Source of the DNA: an uncultured Clostridia bacterium
Lineage (GTDB): Bacteria; Bacillota; Clostridia; UMGS1883
Assembly (NCBI GenBank): GCA_947626145.1
Contig: CANQRB010000002.1
Location: forward strand, 318,339-382,338
Direction: 5' to 3'
DNA length: 64,000 bases
In this document: piece after piece, positions 49,801 to 56,243 of the stretch
How the letters are laid out: each line of letters starts with the position of its first letter
Position numbering within the stretch: position 1 is the first letter of the stretch
Notes under the pieces: generated by a model
Database searches by the model: none
Seen by the model: only the letters and a program-made list of their open reading frames with translations
Told to the model about the DNA's origin: nothing
Translations under genes and position numbers: made by a program

Positions 49801-50002
49801 TAAGGGCGAAGGCGTCATCGAGCTTCCCGACGGCGGCCGTAAGCAGCTTGACGACGACTGGTTTGTCGACCGGAACTGGAACATGGAGGCCCTCGCCGTG
49901 TATTACGCCCTCACAGCGCCACGGGGCTGGGAGCGGTTCGACTCCATGCGTGACGAGGCGCGGTATAAGACTCTTGTGGAACGGGCGAAAAATCTGATAT
50001 GA
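46853..50002 (+). CDS. ECF sigma factor with very long C-terminal extension
   Basis: The first 180 residues are a complete ECF sigma factor. Region 2 is seen as HLAEDAAQDAFIAAWMKLN and GSWVRRIAKN. Region 4 is seen as LPERARQVVYLHYYEDMTVE followed by IAARLGISEGTVKWQLHDGRK. A further 870 residues follow, with a helical segment and then several beta-rich repeats, where pairs such as PLNRGNRWEYAAGFDPE and YMPFEDGLVRRYEAVGLTD look related. No membrane helix is seen. Long C-terminal extensions are known in some ECF groups and may sense or autoinhibit. No anti-sigma gene is adjacent. AAAGGA 9 bp upstream supports the ATG at 46853 over that at 46820. Confidence 0.85.
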   Translation: MAYPDKSDGTLVLLTLAGDEGAYGALVERHQRGVLAAARAAVNNRHLAEDAAQDAFIAAWMKLNLLREPEKFGSWVRRIAKNCALNTALRFRSYISLEDAPALREMRDPDGGPEEMLMSSEEARLVRSGVDRLPERARQVVYLHYYEDMTVEKIAARLGISEGTVKWQLHDGRKRIRKELSAMDENINDTLVRKVMKKVNELKLWKLKNDKTGFEKEYKDVMADIGAMPECGKKYHALADVLMRGYWWLPGAENDALFERIREAAELGKNDEVMAFIASREDHRRWDRDRIKFIREVQIPRLEKGGFTGALGQEWLQLAWDLANAGEALEAEAAVDTALNILPSGDHNYACAMASRDVIPTVADRKFQDDKIHRRATAFGAEIRLDGGALRCWDYSHRFAGWMRSGDDLAETLILTAALCDRYLTVPGLKVGEAYTGTDGSSLTFESDNATVETPCGVFDGCQVWVTVKGTERVRACYKEGVGLVRLEHRLDGVTEARSLKACKVRGGGLLPLNRGNRWEYAAGFDPECVSYDTGMEVIYSDGEKALFTQASHIRRMGYDENSWTEMMMQIRNEYYHFENGDEHICDVSHAVERAELLAKTPLEKAHTRLAASTVRRIMATDPDFNPGCASVGHWNFFQRNTAVERDGKMILENSHRWSFEWKLGAKLGAAGEPILCSHIYGILSDACGCLWADGWQSGLELTENRFCYGEPTTTHMVFEDAGTVSVIAGEFHGCLRLRLDIKGMGEYTQYRAGKKEYYFAPGVGIVKTVNYNRKDGSASSFELASYEGGGEGYMPFEDGLVRRYEAVGLTDGFTAAAEYAYVRDGDGNIVIFEENVGVRTAPRGVTRYDSIEAEQRERALNDEEKYKEGAALGAYNNFMVLYHELRRLPCGENTLRNAAWQKYHLRRCEAAGEDGQVPPALLGFCTKMALWAASDLAGGGEKEESYAYIERAIEYEKRWTAYPKGAKLSVGDPLVFGGIKYVKGEGVIELPDGGRKQLDDDWFVDRNWNMEALAVYYALTAPRGWERFDSMRDEARYKTLVERAKNLI

Positions 50003-50096
50003 TTTGAAACTGGGCCGTAAAAAATGTCGTCGCGCGATGGTTTGAGCCTTTTCCTTGAGGGGAAGCCTATAATATTGTGCGGCAATTACACAACTT

Positions 50097-50281
50097 GTTA
50101 ACAATGACAAGGGTAAAGCCTTCCCCTATGAGGGGAAGGTGGCACGAAGTGCCGGATGAGGTGTAGGATGCGAAGCATCCGTTATAAAAAATACACCCAC
50201 GTTTACAATAACGCCGCACAGCGGCTACACCTCATCAGTCGGCCTGCGCCGACAGCTTCCCCTCGAGGGGAAGCCTTTTTT
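50097..50281 (-). repeat. Multi-hairpin intergenic repeat, copy B
   Basis: This is homologous, in reverse orientation, to copy A at 5901-6072. It has the same order of small palindromes, including CTTCCCCTCGAGGGGAAG at its right end and CCTTCCCCTATGAGGGGAAGG near its left. The adjoining 50003-50096 holds a further related half-palindrome and no gene. Confidence 0.8.
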
Positions 50282-50338
50282 GTGTGTCAGCACGACGCTG
50301 TACTGTAAGAAAAATTTTGAACATATTGAAAATAATAC

Positions 50339-50367
50339 TTTACAAATGAAAAAATGTGTGTTATACT
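50339..50367 (+). promoter_or_regulatory. Promoter of the BspA-like gene
   Basis: TTTACA and TATACT are 17 bp apart. The next start codon is 375 bp away, implying a long leader. Confidence 0.65.
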
Positions 50368-50741
50368 GAAATTGCCACATAATTGATATTGTAAGAACCC
50401 AAGGCACGTTTTTACGTGTGCGCTTTTTGCGTACAAAATTTTATTTTTTAGTTGTGCCTTAAAAAGTGAATAAAGCAATAGCTGAAAGTGCAATTTATAA
50501 GTTGTGGCAAAAATGCTGCTCCTATAATTGCACTGGCAGCGCTTTATTCGGCATGATATCGAGAGGCGTTCCTTGGGTTATATCAATTTATGTGGCAGTA
50601 AATTCGGAGCAAGCGTTTTTCGTGCGCGGCTTCGGTAAGCTGCGCATTTTTTATTTGCGCCGCTTTCGGGAAAACATAGGGCGCGGCGACTGCGAGATGA
50701 GTCTCCCCGTGCGCCGAATAAAACACAAGGAGGAAAAAAAC
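50368..50741 (+). ncRNA. Long structured 5' leader of the BspA-like gene
   Basis: Nested stems GAATAAAGC with GCTTTATTC (50468-50549) and AGTGCAATT with AATTGCACT (50487-50534) form a long hairpin. A G/C-rich hairpin at 50624-50645 (GCGCGGCTT with AAGCTGCGC) is followed by ATTTTTT and looks like an intrinsic terminator inside the leader. This layout suggests attenuation. I could not match it to a known riboswitch class. Confidence 0.5.
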
Positions 50742-51224
50742 ATGAACAAATTCAAAAAACTTCTGGCCGTGCTGGTGTGTGCGGCAATGGCGCTGGCAGT
50801 TATGCCGGGCGTGGCGTTGGCGGCTGGGGTGCCAAGCGGACTGGAATACGACTTGTATGACGACCAAGTGGAGATAACCGGCTATACTGGTGATGCGGCC
50901 GAACTTGAAATTCCCGCCGAGATTGAGGGACTGCCTGTCACCACCATTGGTAATTATGCCTTTGAAGGATGCACCGGCCTTACGAGCGTGACAATTCCCA
51001 GTAGTGTGACCTCCATTGGGTATAGCGCCTTTGAAAACTGCGAAAGCTTGACGAGCGTGACAATCCCCGGCAACGTTGGGACTATCAACAACGGTGCGTT
51101 TGAAGGTTGCACCGGCCTCTCTGAAATTACGATAAATGATGGTGTCAGAAGAATCAATAATTGGGCCTTTGCTGACTGCACCAGTCTAACAAGTGTTATA
51201 ATTCCTGATGTAATGATACCGTAA
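50742..51224 (+). CDS. Short BspA-like leucine-rich repeat protein
   Basis: This 160-residue secreted protein has a signal peptide (MNKFKKLLAVLVCAAMALAV) cleaved near ALAA. About four LRR_5/BspA repeats of 23 residues follow (FEGCTGLTSVTIPSSVTSIG and similar). BspA proteins usually carry many more repeats plus an anchor. This one stops after VIIPDVMIP with no anchor, so it may be truncated or a fragment. AAGGAGG lies 9 bp before the ATG at 50742, and the upstream in-frame starts fall in the structured leader. It ends where the phage-like region begins. Confidence 0.8.
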   Translation: MNKFKKLLAVLVCAAMALAVMPGVALAAGVPSGLEYDLYDDQVEITGYTGDAAELEIPAEIEGLPVTTIGNYAFEGCTGLTSVTIPSSVTSIGYSAFENCESLTSVTIPGNVGTINNGAFEGCTGLSEITINDGVRRINNWAFADCTSLTSVIIPDVMIP

Positions 51225-51277
51225 TTGATACGTTGTGCCTATGTAAACCCCTGTAAATCAAGGCGTTTTCAGTTTGT

Positions 51278-51302
51278 GACCCAGACGGGTCTTATTTTTT
51301 TT
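51278..51302 (+). terminator. Terminator after the BspA-like gene
   Basis: The stem GACCC with GGGTC around AGAC is followed by TTATTTTTTTT. Confidence 0.75.
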
Positions 51303-51351
51303 GCTTTTGTGAATCGGTCTAAATTTCTTGATATGTGCAACTTTGAACGAA

Positions 51352-51399
51352 CCATAAATAAATGAACGAACCTATCTGTGTTCGTTCATTTATTTATGG
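51352..51399. repeat. Perfect 20-bp inverted repeat at the phage-region border
   Basis: The arms are 20 bp, identical when reversed, and separated by 8 bp. The left arm starts CCATAAATAAATG and the right arm ends CATTTATTTATGG. A TATAAT follows directly at 51400. There is no T tract, so it is not an ordinary terminator. It could be a regulator site or the trace of an integration border. Confidence 0.75.
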
Positions 51400-51490
51400 T
51401 ATAATAACAGTGCTTCTAAAATTAATATGTTTTAAATGCAATCGACCCGATTAAACACACATTTAATGGTATATTCGCAAAAAATACTTG

Positions 51491-52042
51491 TTACTCGAAG
51501 TAGGAATCATAAGGGACCTCCATGTCCTTAAGGAAATTGCTTCGCGCGTTTATCGGCGGCTCTGCCAGCTTGTAGCCCTTCCACTTCATTATTCGGAACT
51601 TAAAGTCAAGCAGTTCTATTGGAACGTGCAGAATGGCGGCGGCCTGAAAGAATGTGGTGTCACGGTTAAGCGCGTCAAGAACCTCATTATCGTCCAAAAG
51701 CAGCTCTGCCGCAAAAAGATTGGCGTCCTTTTCAAGTACGGATGTCTGGTCAAACATCGCAACGTCGTGGAAAGCATGAATTTTGCTGTTTCTATGGTTG
51801 ATTGCATGACATAGCTCATGAGCGATGATTATCCTCTGGATGATCTCCGGCAGGTCGTCATTTATGGTTATTGTCCGTATTCTTTTGCATTCCAAAAAGA
51901 AACCCTTAATAGCGTCATCGTGAGTTCCGAGGGATTGATACAGCAACTTTATATCCATGTCCTCACAGAGCCGCACAGGATCGTTTTCCTTAAACTTTCT
52001 CTTCAGTTTATTCACAGAACGGCATATAGCTTCGTAGGTCAA
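51491..52042 (-). CDS. ImmA/IrrE family metallopeptidase
   Basis: This protein of about 183 residues has the zinc motif HELCH in AHELCHAINH and the supporting EKDANLFAAELL. ImmA peptidases cleave a partner Xre-type repressor to release prophage or ICE genes. The partner here is the xre gene just upstream. The start is uncertain: a GTG at 52051 overlaps GAGGAGG, whereas the TTG at 52042 lies 8 bp after it and is preferred. Confidence 0.9.
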   Translation of the reverse strand: MTYEAICRSVNKLKRKFKENDPVRLCEDMDIKLLYQSLGTHDDAIKGFFLECKRIRTITINDDLPEIIQRIIIAHELCHAINHRNSKIHAFHDVAMFDQTSVLEKDANLFAAELLLDDNEVLDALNRDTTFFQAAAILHVPIELLDFKFRIMKWKGYKLAEPPINARSNFLKDMEVPYDSYFE

Positions 52043-52077
52043 TGCAAACACCTCCTCGGCGGTAAAAGGAAAGACCT

Positions 52078-52509
52078 TTATTTATCTTTTGGCCCAAACT
52101 TGATCTTTGCGGCCTCTTTGCAGGTGATGTAGGCTGTCATCACTGCCTCGAAATATGCGTTCTTTTCTTCTTGGGACAGTTCGCCGCCCGCAAACAGCGC
52201 CTTGTTCTGTTCAAGCAGGAAGTCAACGTCAATCGCTCCCGACAGGCCGTAAAGGGCGCGGGCTTTTTCTATGTAGCCATCCTTTTCAATATCCTCCACG
52301 GGATTTTCGCAAGCGTCGTCAGACAAATACTTAGAGGAAACCTTTAGAGCCTTAGCAAGTTTGAGCAAGGTGGCAGGGCGTGGAGTTTTAGCTCCGGCCT
52401 CGTAAGCGAATATCGAACGAGATGATATTCCGACCTGCTTTGAAAGCTGATTCTGAGATAAATTAAGTGTCACGCGGGCGTTTTTCAATTTGGTGGGAAA
52501 CGATGTCAT
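52078..52509 (-). CDS. Xre family repressor
   Basis: This 143-residue protein has an N-terminal HTH_3 domain (LKNARVTLNLSQNQLSKQVG, then RSIFAYEAGAKTPRPATLLK) and a C-terminal helical region that is the probable target of the ImmA peptidase. It most likely represses the rightward early promoter at 52574. AAGGAG lies 11 bp before the ATG at 52509. The gap to immA is 35 bp, so they form one operon. Confidence 0.9.
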   Translation of the reverse strand: MTSFPTKLKNARVTLNLSQNQLSKQVGISSRSIFAYEAGAKTPRPATLLKLAKALKVSSKYLSDDACENPVEDIEKDGYIEKARALYGLSGAIDVDFLLEQNKALFAGGELSQEEKNAYFEAVMTAYITCKEAAKIKFGPKDK

Positions 52510-52573
52510 AAAGTTATCACTCCTTGTTAAAATCAAAAAATTCGTAAAAGTTCAACAAAATTTAAAAAAACTA

Positions 52574-52602
52574 TTGACAAAATTTCAGCGTCGTGCTATA
52601 CT
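52574..52602 (+). promoter_or_regulatory. Rightward early promoter
   Basis: TTGACA and TATACT are 17 bp apart. GAAC/GTTC words around it (GTTCAAC at 52543, GAACCC at 52610, CGAACTTT at 52619, GGTTCAC at 52678) could be repressor half-sites. Confidence 0.85.
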
Positions 52603-52632
52603 TGATTATGAACCCAATCGAACTTTAATTTA

Positions 52633-52661
52633 ATTATATAACGAAGATGATGATTTGTCAA
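52633..52661 (-). promoter_or_regulatory. Leftward promoter of xre-immA
   Basis: On the minus strand, TTGACA and TATAAT are 17 bp apart. Its start point (about 52626) lies to the right of the rightward start point (about 52609), so the two promoters face each other. Confidence 0.85.
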
Positions 52662-52707
52662 GAGAAAAATGCAAAATGGTTCACAAAAATTCATGGGAGG
52701 GTAAAAA

Positions 52708-52893
52708 TTGAGAAATCAAAAGAAAAGACTGCTTCGCACACCCAAATATAAAATCCCGATTGGGGAGCCGATAAAAATGGCCGATGGCGGCTATGTGCTT
52801 CGCATAAAAAGACCTAATGGCAGCGACGTTGAAGAGATATCAATGGAAAAAATGTTTGCCATGGTGGTTAAGGAAGCACATGACGGCGCATAA
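52708..52893 (+). CDS. Small phage-region protein (61 aa)
   Basis: This basic 61-residue protein (MRNQKKRLLRTPKYKIPIG and RIKRPNGSDVEEISMEKMF) is of no known family. It starts at a TTG placed 6 bp after GGGAGGG. As the first gene after the rightward promoter it may be a Cro- or antirepressor-like early regulator, but no HTH is visible. It is transcribed towards the replication genes. Confidence 0.6.
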   Translation: MRNQKKRLLRTPKYKIPIGEPIKMADGGYVLRIKRPNGSDVEEISMEKMFAMVVKEAHDGA

Positions 52894-52896
52894 AAA

Positions 52897-53058
52897 ATGC
52901 CGCAAAGCAGGAAGCCCCGGCATGAGGGCATCCGCTTCACATACATAGACCGCTCCGACGAGCAGGACCGATATGAGTTCAGCCGGTACGAGTATTCAAC
53001 AGACGAGAGTCTGTTGGTATTCGTGTCGGCTTTTTTCGTTAGAGCGATAAAAAATTAA
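52897..53058 (+). CDS. Possible small ORF (53 aa)
   Basis: This reading frame begins 3 bp after the previous stop codon and would give MPQSRKPRHEGIRFTYIDRS followed by a charged stretch. Its 3' half coincides with a strong hairpin terminator (52981-53036), so the C-terminal part may not be selected as protein. No separate ribosome site is seen. Low confidence. Confidence 0.35.
   Translation: MPQSRKPRHEGIRFTYIDRSDEQDRYEFSRYEYSTDESLLVFVSAFFVRAIKN
52981..53036 (+). terminator. Long-stem terminator in the early region
   Basis: A stem of about 23 bp (AGCCGGTACGAG and on to CAACAGAC, pairing with GTCTGTTG to GTCGGCT) around GAGA is followed by TTTTTT. It overlaps a possible small ORF. Confidence 0.8.
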
Positions 53059-53232
53059 TTGTCTCAACCGCCTTGAGATGCGCATTAAAGGCGATGGATA
53101 CAAAGAACCCGGACGGAAATTTCCGTTTTGAAAATCCGGATGTACCACCGTTATTTCGCCATGCTCATTTTTAACGCGGGTTTATCGGTGTATCATCTTG
53201 ATATGCCGATATTTATATAAAAACACAAAAAA

Positions 53233-53415
53233 CTGTCCCAAGGCTCATCCGCTGACGAGTGGGTGCCCAGAGCGGAGGGACGGAAAAAAGTAAAATTAAG
53301 TCAGCCTACTGGGGTGGTTGACCACATGAAATGGAGTGTCATTTTATGATGGTCGACAAGGAAATAAAAATATTTTCAGTGGCTCTCCATTTCGACTTCA
53401 GGTCGATGGAGGGAC
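53233..53415 (+). ncRNA. Structured leader of the sigma-like gene
   Basis: Three structured blocks lie in a row. First, a two-part stem: CTGTCCC with GGGACGG, and TCCGCT with AGCGGA, at 53233-53283. Second, a 17-bp hairpin at 53317-53357 (GTTGACCACATGAAATG with CATTTTATG-A-TGGTCGAC). Third, a hairpin at 53385-53411 whose ATGGAG arm includes the start of the ribosome site GGAGGGA. The last one could hide the ribosome site. The rest of the 53059-53421 gap shows no gene. I do not recognise an RNA class. Confidence 0.55.
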
Positions 53416-53421
53416 CGCAGA

Positions 53422-53922
53422 ATGATAAAAAAAGATAGACAAAGTGTTGACAAACAGTATTTTATTCCTATGGAAGTGACCAATGAAACAATGAGGGATT
53501 TCGGAATTAACCATGATGATTTAGTATGGACCAAAATAGGGAACCGAAGGGTTAGGGCGATAATGGTTCCGGTAACTAAAGAACAATATTATGAGTTCAT
53601 GCGTCCATTATGGAGAGAGGACAAGCGAAGTCAAAGAGCTGTGCCGGCAGTTTCGCTCGACAAACTTTATGATGAGAATGAATATGAGGTTGCGGACGAT
53701 ACAGATATTGAGGAGAATTATATGAAAAAGCTCCTTGTTGAAGAATTAAATAAAGCCCTCGATGAACTTGACGAGGTAGACCGTGTCATTATGGATTTGT
53801 TTGGCAAGGGAAGCACGGAGACCGAAATCGGTGTCGTTATAGGTATGTCACAAAAAGGCGTAAATAAACGCAAGCGTAAAATTTTTGAAAGACTAAAAAA
53901 CAGGCTTAAGGATTACAGATGA
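53422..53922 (+). CDS. Sigma-70 region 4-like regulator
   Basis: This 166-residue protein has a C-terminal half with a sigma region 4 HTH: LDEVDRVIMDLFGKGSTETE followed by IGVVIGMSQKGVNKRKRKIF. The N-terminal half (TNETMRDFGINHDDLVWTKI) is seen in sigma-like proteins of Firmicutes phages and conjugative elements. It lacks region 2, so it is likelier a DNA-binding regulator than a full sigma factor. GGAGGGA lies 8 bp before the ATG and is partly paired in a predicted leader hairpin. Confidence 0.75.
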   Translation: MIKKDRQSVDKQYFIPMEVTNETMRDFGINHDDLVWTKIGNRRVRAIMVPVTKEQYYEFMRPLWREDKRSQRAVPAVSLDKLYDENEYEVADDTDIEENYMKKLLVEELNKALDELDEVDRVIMDLFGKGSTETEIGVVIGMSQKGVNKRKRKIFERLKNRLKDYR

Positions 53923-53925
53923 TTT

Positions 53926-53966
53926 ATATCCCTGTCTCAAAAATTTTTGAGGCAGGGATATTTTTT
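53926..53966 (+). terminator. Terminator after the sigma-like gene
   Basis: An almost perfect 18-bp stem (ATATCCCTG-T-CTCAAAA with TTTTGAG-G-CAGGGATAT) is followed by TTTTT. Confidence 0.92.
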
Positions 53967-54046
53967 GGTTCTTAAAGTGAGCGTATTTGTCCTATAACCT
54001 TCAGAGGGCCAGCAATAGCGGCCCGGAAAGGAGAAATAAATGGGCA

Positions 54047-54244
54047 ATGAAAAACAAATCATGCACCGACTGTAATCAAAATATCGATACTGAGGTATCA
54101 GACTTATTGATTGCAATAAGTGTCAAAGCCAAGAGACTTGCACAAAAATTTATCAGGTTGAATGCTGAAAGACAGATTGGGCAAAGCCGTAAGGAAGATG
54201 CGGCATATCGCTGCAATAATTATAGAGGTGCCGGAGGGAGGTGA
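54047..54244 (+). CDS. Small phage protein with CxxC (65 aa)
   Basis: This 65-residue protein (MKNKSCTDCNQNIDTEVSDL, LLIAISVKAKRLAQKF) is of a type often found before phage replication genes in gut Clostridia; function unknown. An ATG at 54040 has the better spaced AAAGGAG but reads only 11 codons in another frame. The real start may be 54047, or the short frame may be a coupled upstream reading frame. Confidence 0.55.
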   Translation: MKNKSCTDCNQNIDTEVSDLLIAISVKAKRLAQKFIRLNAERQIGQSRKEDAAYRCNNYRGAGGR

Positions 54245-54246
54245 GG

Positions 54247-54546
54247 ATGATGGATGAGAAGTTTGAGATAAGGCTTATCAGGAACGCCGCCAGAGGTATG
54301 CGCGAGTGCGCGGACACACTCGATAAGATTCTGGCTGACCTGACAGGTGCGGAAACCGCACCCAAGGAGGGAGCCGTGGAAAAGCCCGTAACACTGGAAG
54401 ATGTCCGAGGTCTTCTGGCAGATAAATCCCGCGCGGGACACACGGCGGAGGTCAAGGCTCTGCTCATAAAGCATGGCGCGGACAGGCTGTCCGGCATTGA
54501 CCCGGCAAACTACGCCGCTCTTATGGCGGACGCGGAGGAGCTGTGA
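54247..54546 (+). CDS. Small phage protein (about 99 aa)
   Basis: This acidic, helical protein of about 99 residues ends with LLIKHGADRLSGIDPANYAAL. Homologues in phages are sometimes labelled rRNA biogenesis protein rrp5, a label that says little. GGAGGGAGG lies 5-9 bp before the ATGs at 54247 and 54250. Its stop codon overlaps the start of the DUF2800 gene by one base, showing a tight operon. Confidence 0.7.
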   Translation: MMDEKFEIRLIRNAARGMRECADTLDKILADLTGAETAPKEGAVEKPVTLEDVRGLLADKSRAGHTAEVKALLIKHGADRLSGIDPANYAALMADAEEL

Positions 54547-55667
54547 TGTCTTTACACGCATTGTTGTCCGCGTCGTCCAGCCACAGATGGCTGGCCTGCC
54601 CTCCCTCGGCGCGGCTCTGCGAGAGCTTCGGGGACAAGGGCAGCGAGTACGCCGCCGAGGGCACGGACGCGCACACCCTCTGCGAGTATAAGCTCCGTAA
54701 GGCCCTCGGAGAAAAAGTCAAAGACCCCACGGAAAATCTCGAATTCTATGACTCCGAAATGGAGCGGTGCGCCGAGGACTACGCGGCCTACGTCTTGGAG
54801 CTGGTTGAGAAAGTCCGGGCCGTTTGTCTCGACCCGGTGGTGCTTGTGGAGCAGCGGCTGGACTATTCCCGCTTCGTGGAGTCAGGCTTCGGCACCGGCG
54901 ACTGTGTCGTCATCGGCGATGGAACCCTCCATGTGGTGGACTACAAGCACGGGAAAGGCGTGGAGGTATCTGCGGAAAGAAATCCGCAGATGATGTGTTA
55001 TGCGTTGGGGGCGATGGAGCTGTTTGACGGCATATACGACATAGATACTGTGACCATGACAATTTTTCAGCCCCGCAGGGAAAACGTCAGTGTGTTTACA
55101 ATGACAAAGGCCGATCTTTACTCATGGGCGGAAAATGTCCTCGCTCCGACCGCGAAGCTGGCATACGCCGGCGAGGGTGAGTTCAGCGCCGGGGAACACT
55201 GCCGGTTCTGCAAGGCCAAAGCTATTTGCCGTAAACGGGCGGAGTACAACCTTGAACTGGCGAGGTACGACTTTCAGCCGCCGTCGCTTCTTGAGGACGA
55301 CGAGGTCGCCGCCATACTTGGAAAGGCCGGGGAGCTGGCCGCATGGGTGGAGGACGTCCGGGAGTACGCGCTCAGGCTGGCGGTGAGCGGAAAGGAATGG
55401 CCGGGCTGGAAGCTGGTCGAGGGCCGCTCCAACAGGAGATATACCGATGAGACGGTGGTGGCCGAGACGGTGGTGAAGGCCGGACTTGACCCATACGAAC
55501 ATAAAGTGCTCGGCATAACCGCTATGGAGAAAATGCTGGGCAAGGGCCGATTTGATGAGCTTCTCGGCGGTCTGACGTTCAAGCCGCGGGGAAAGCCCAC
55601 GCTGGTGCCGGAGAGCGATAAACGTCCGGCCATAAATACCGCAAAAACAGATTTTGAAGAAATTTAG
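54546..55667 (+). CDS. DUF2800 protein (PD-(D/E)XK nuclease-like)
   Basis: This 373-residue protein opens with LSASSSHRWLACPPSARLCE and carries GTGDCVVIGDGTLHVVDYKHGKG split as GTGDCVVIG and HVVDYKHGKG. The latter is the D...xK core of a PD-(D/E)XK nuclease. A cysteine cluster CRFCKAKAICRKR later resembles the iron-sulfur site of Cas4/AddB-type nucleases. The role is probably DNA end processing or recombination together with the DUF2815 protein downstream. Confidence 0.85.
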   Translation: MSLHALLSASSSHRWLACPPSARLCESFGDKGSEYAAEGTDAHTLCEYKLRKALGEKVKDPTENLEFYDSEMERCAEDYAAYVLELVEKVRAVCLDPVVLVEQRLDYSRFVESGFGTGDCVVIGDGTLHVVDYKHGKGVEVSAERNPQMMCYALGAMELFDGIYDIDTVTMTIFQPRRENVSVFTMTKADLYSWAENVLAPTAKLAYAGEGEFSAGEHCRFCKAKAICRKRAEYNLELARYDFQPPSLLEDDEVAAILGKAGELAAWVEDVREYALRLAVSGKEWPGWKLVEGRSNRRYTDETVVAETVVKAGLDPYEHKVLGITAMEKMLGKGRFDELLGGLTFKPRGKPTLVPESDKRPAINTAKTDFEEI

Positions 55668-55679
55668 GAGGTAAACATT

Positions 55680-56243
55680 ATGTCAACAATCGTAAATCCC
55701 ACAAAGGTGATCACCGGTCCCCGGACACGCTGGAGCTACGCCAACGTCTGGGAGCCAAAGTCCATCAACGGCGGCACGCCGAAATACTCGGTGTCACTCA
55801 TCATACCCAAGTCCGACACCGCCACGGTCGCGAAGATAAAGGCCGCTATTGAGGCGGCGTATCAGGACGGGCAGGCCAAGCTCAAGGGCAGCGGAAAATC
55901 CGTTCCCTCCCTCGCCTCGCTTAAAACGCCTCTGCGGGACGGCGACATCGACAGGCCCGATGATCCCGCCTACGAGAACAGTTACTTCATAAACGCCAAC
56001 TCCGCCACGGCTCCCGGCATAGTGGACGCCGACCGCAATCCCATACTCACCCATTCCGAGGTATACAGCGGAGTGTACGGCAGAGCCAGCATCAATTTCT
56101 ATGCCTTCAACTCCAACGGAAATAAGGGAATTGCCTGCGGACTCAATAATCTCCAGAAAATAGCCGACGGAGAGCCGCTCGGCGGCAAGATAAGCGCCGA
56201 GATGGATTTCGCGGACGATGACGATGAGGACTTCCTCGGATGA
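55680..56243 (+). CDS. DUF2815 protein (ssDNA-binding-like)
   Basis: This 187-residue protein has the DUF2815 pattern (GPRTRWSYANVWEPKSINGG, SVSLIIPKSDT, SGVYGRASINFYAFN) and a very acidic tail (DFADDDDEDFLG). The tail and fold are reminiscent of T7 gp2.5-type single-strand DNA-binding proteins, whose acidic end contacts the replisome. AGGAGG precedes the ATG. Its stop codon overlaps the polymerase start (ATGA). Confidence 0.85.
   Translation: MSTIVNPTKVITGPRTRWSYANVWEPKSINGGTPKYSVSLIIPKSDTATVAKIKAAIEAAYQDGQAKLKGSGKSVPSLASLKTPLRDGDIDRPDDPAYENSYFINANSATAPGIVDADRNPILTHSEVYSGVYGRASINFYAFNSNGNKGIACGLNNLQKIADGEPLGGKISAEMDFADDDDEDFLG

Noticed and set aside
53248-53276. CTGACGAG reminiscent of a hammerhead ribozyme core
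   Set aside because: The following GAAA box and cleavage triplet are not found in the right places, and the strands pair better as a simple two-step stem.
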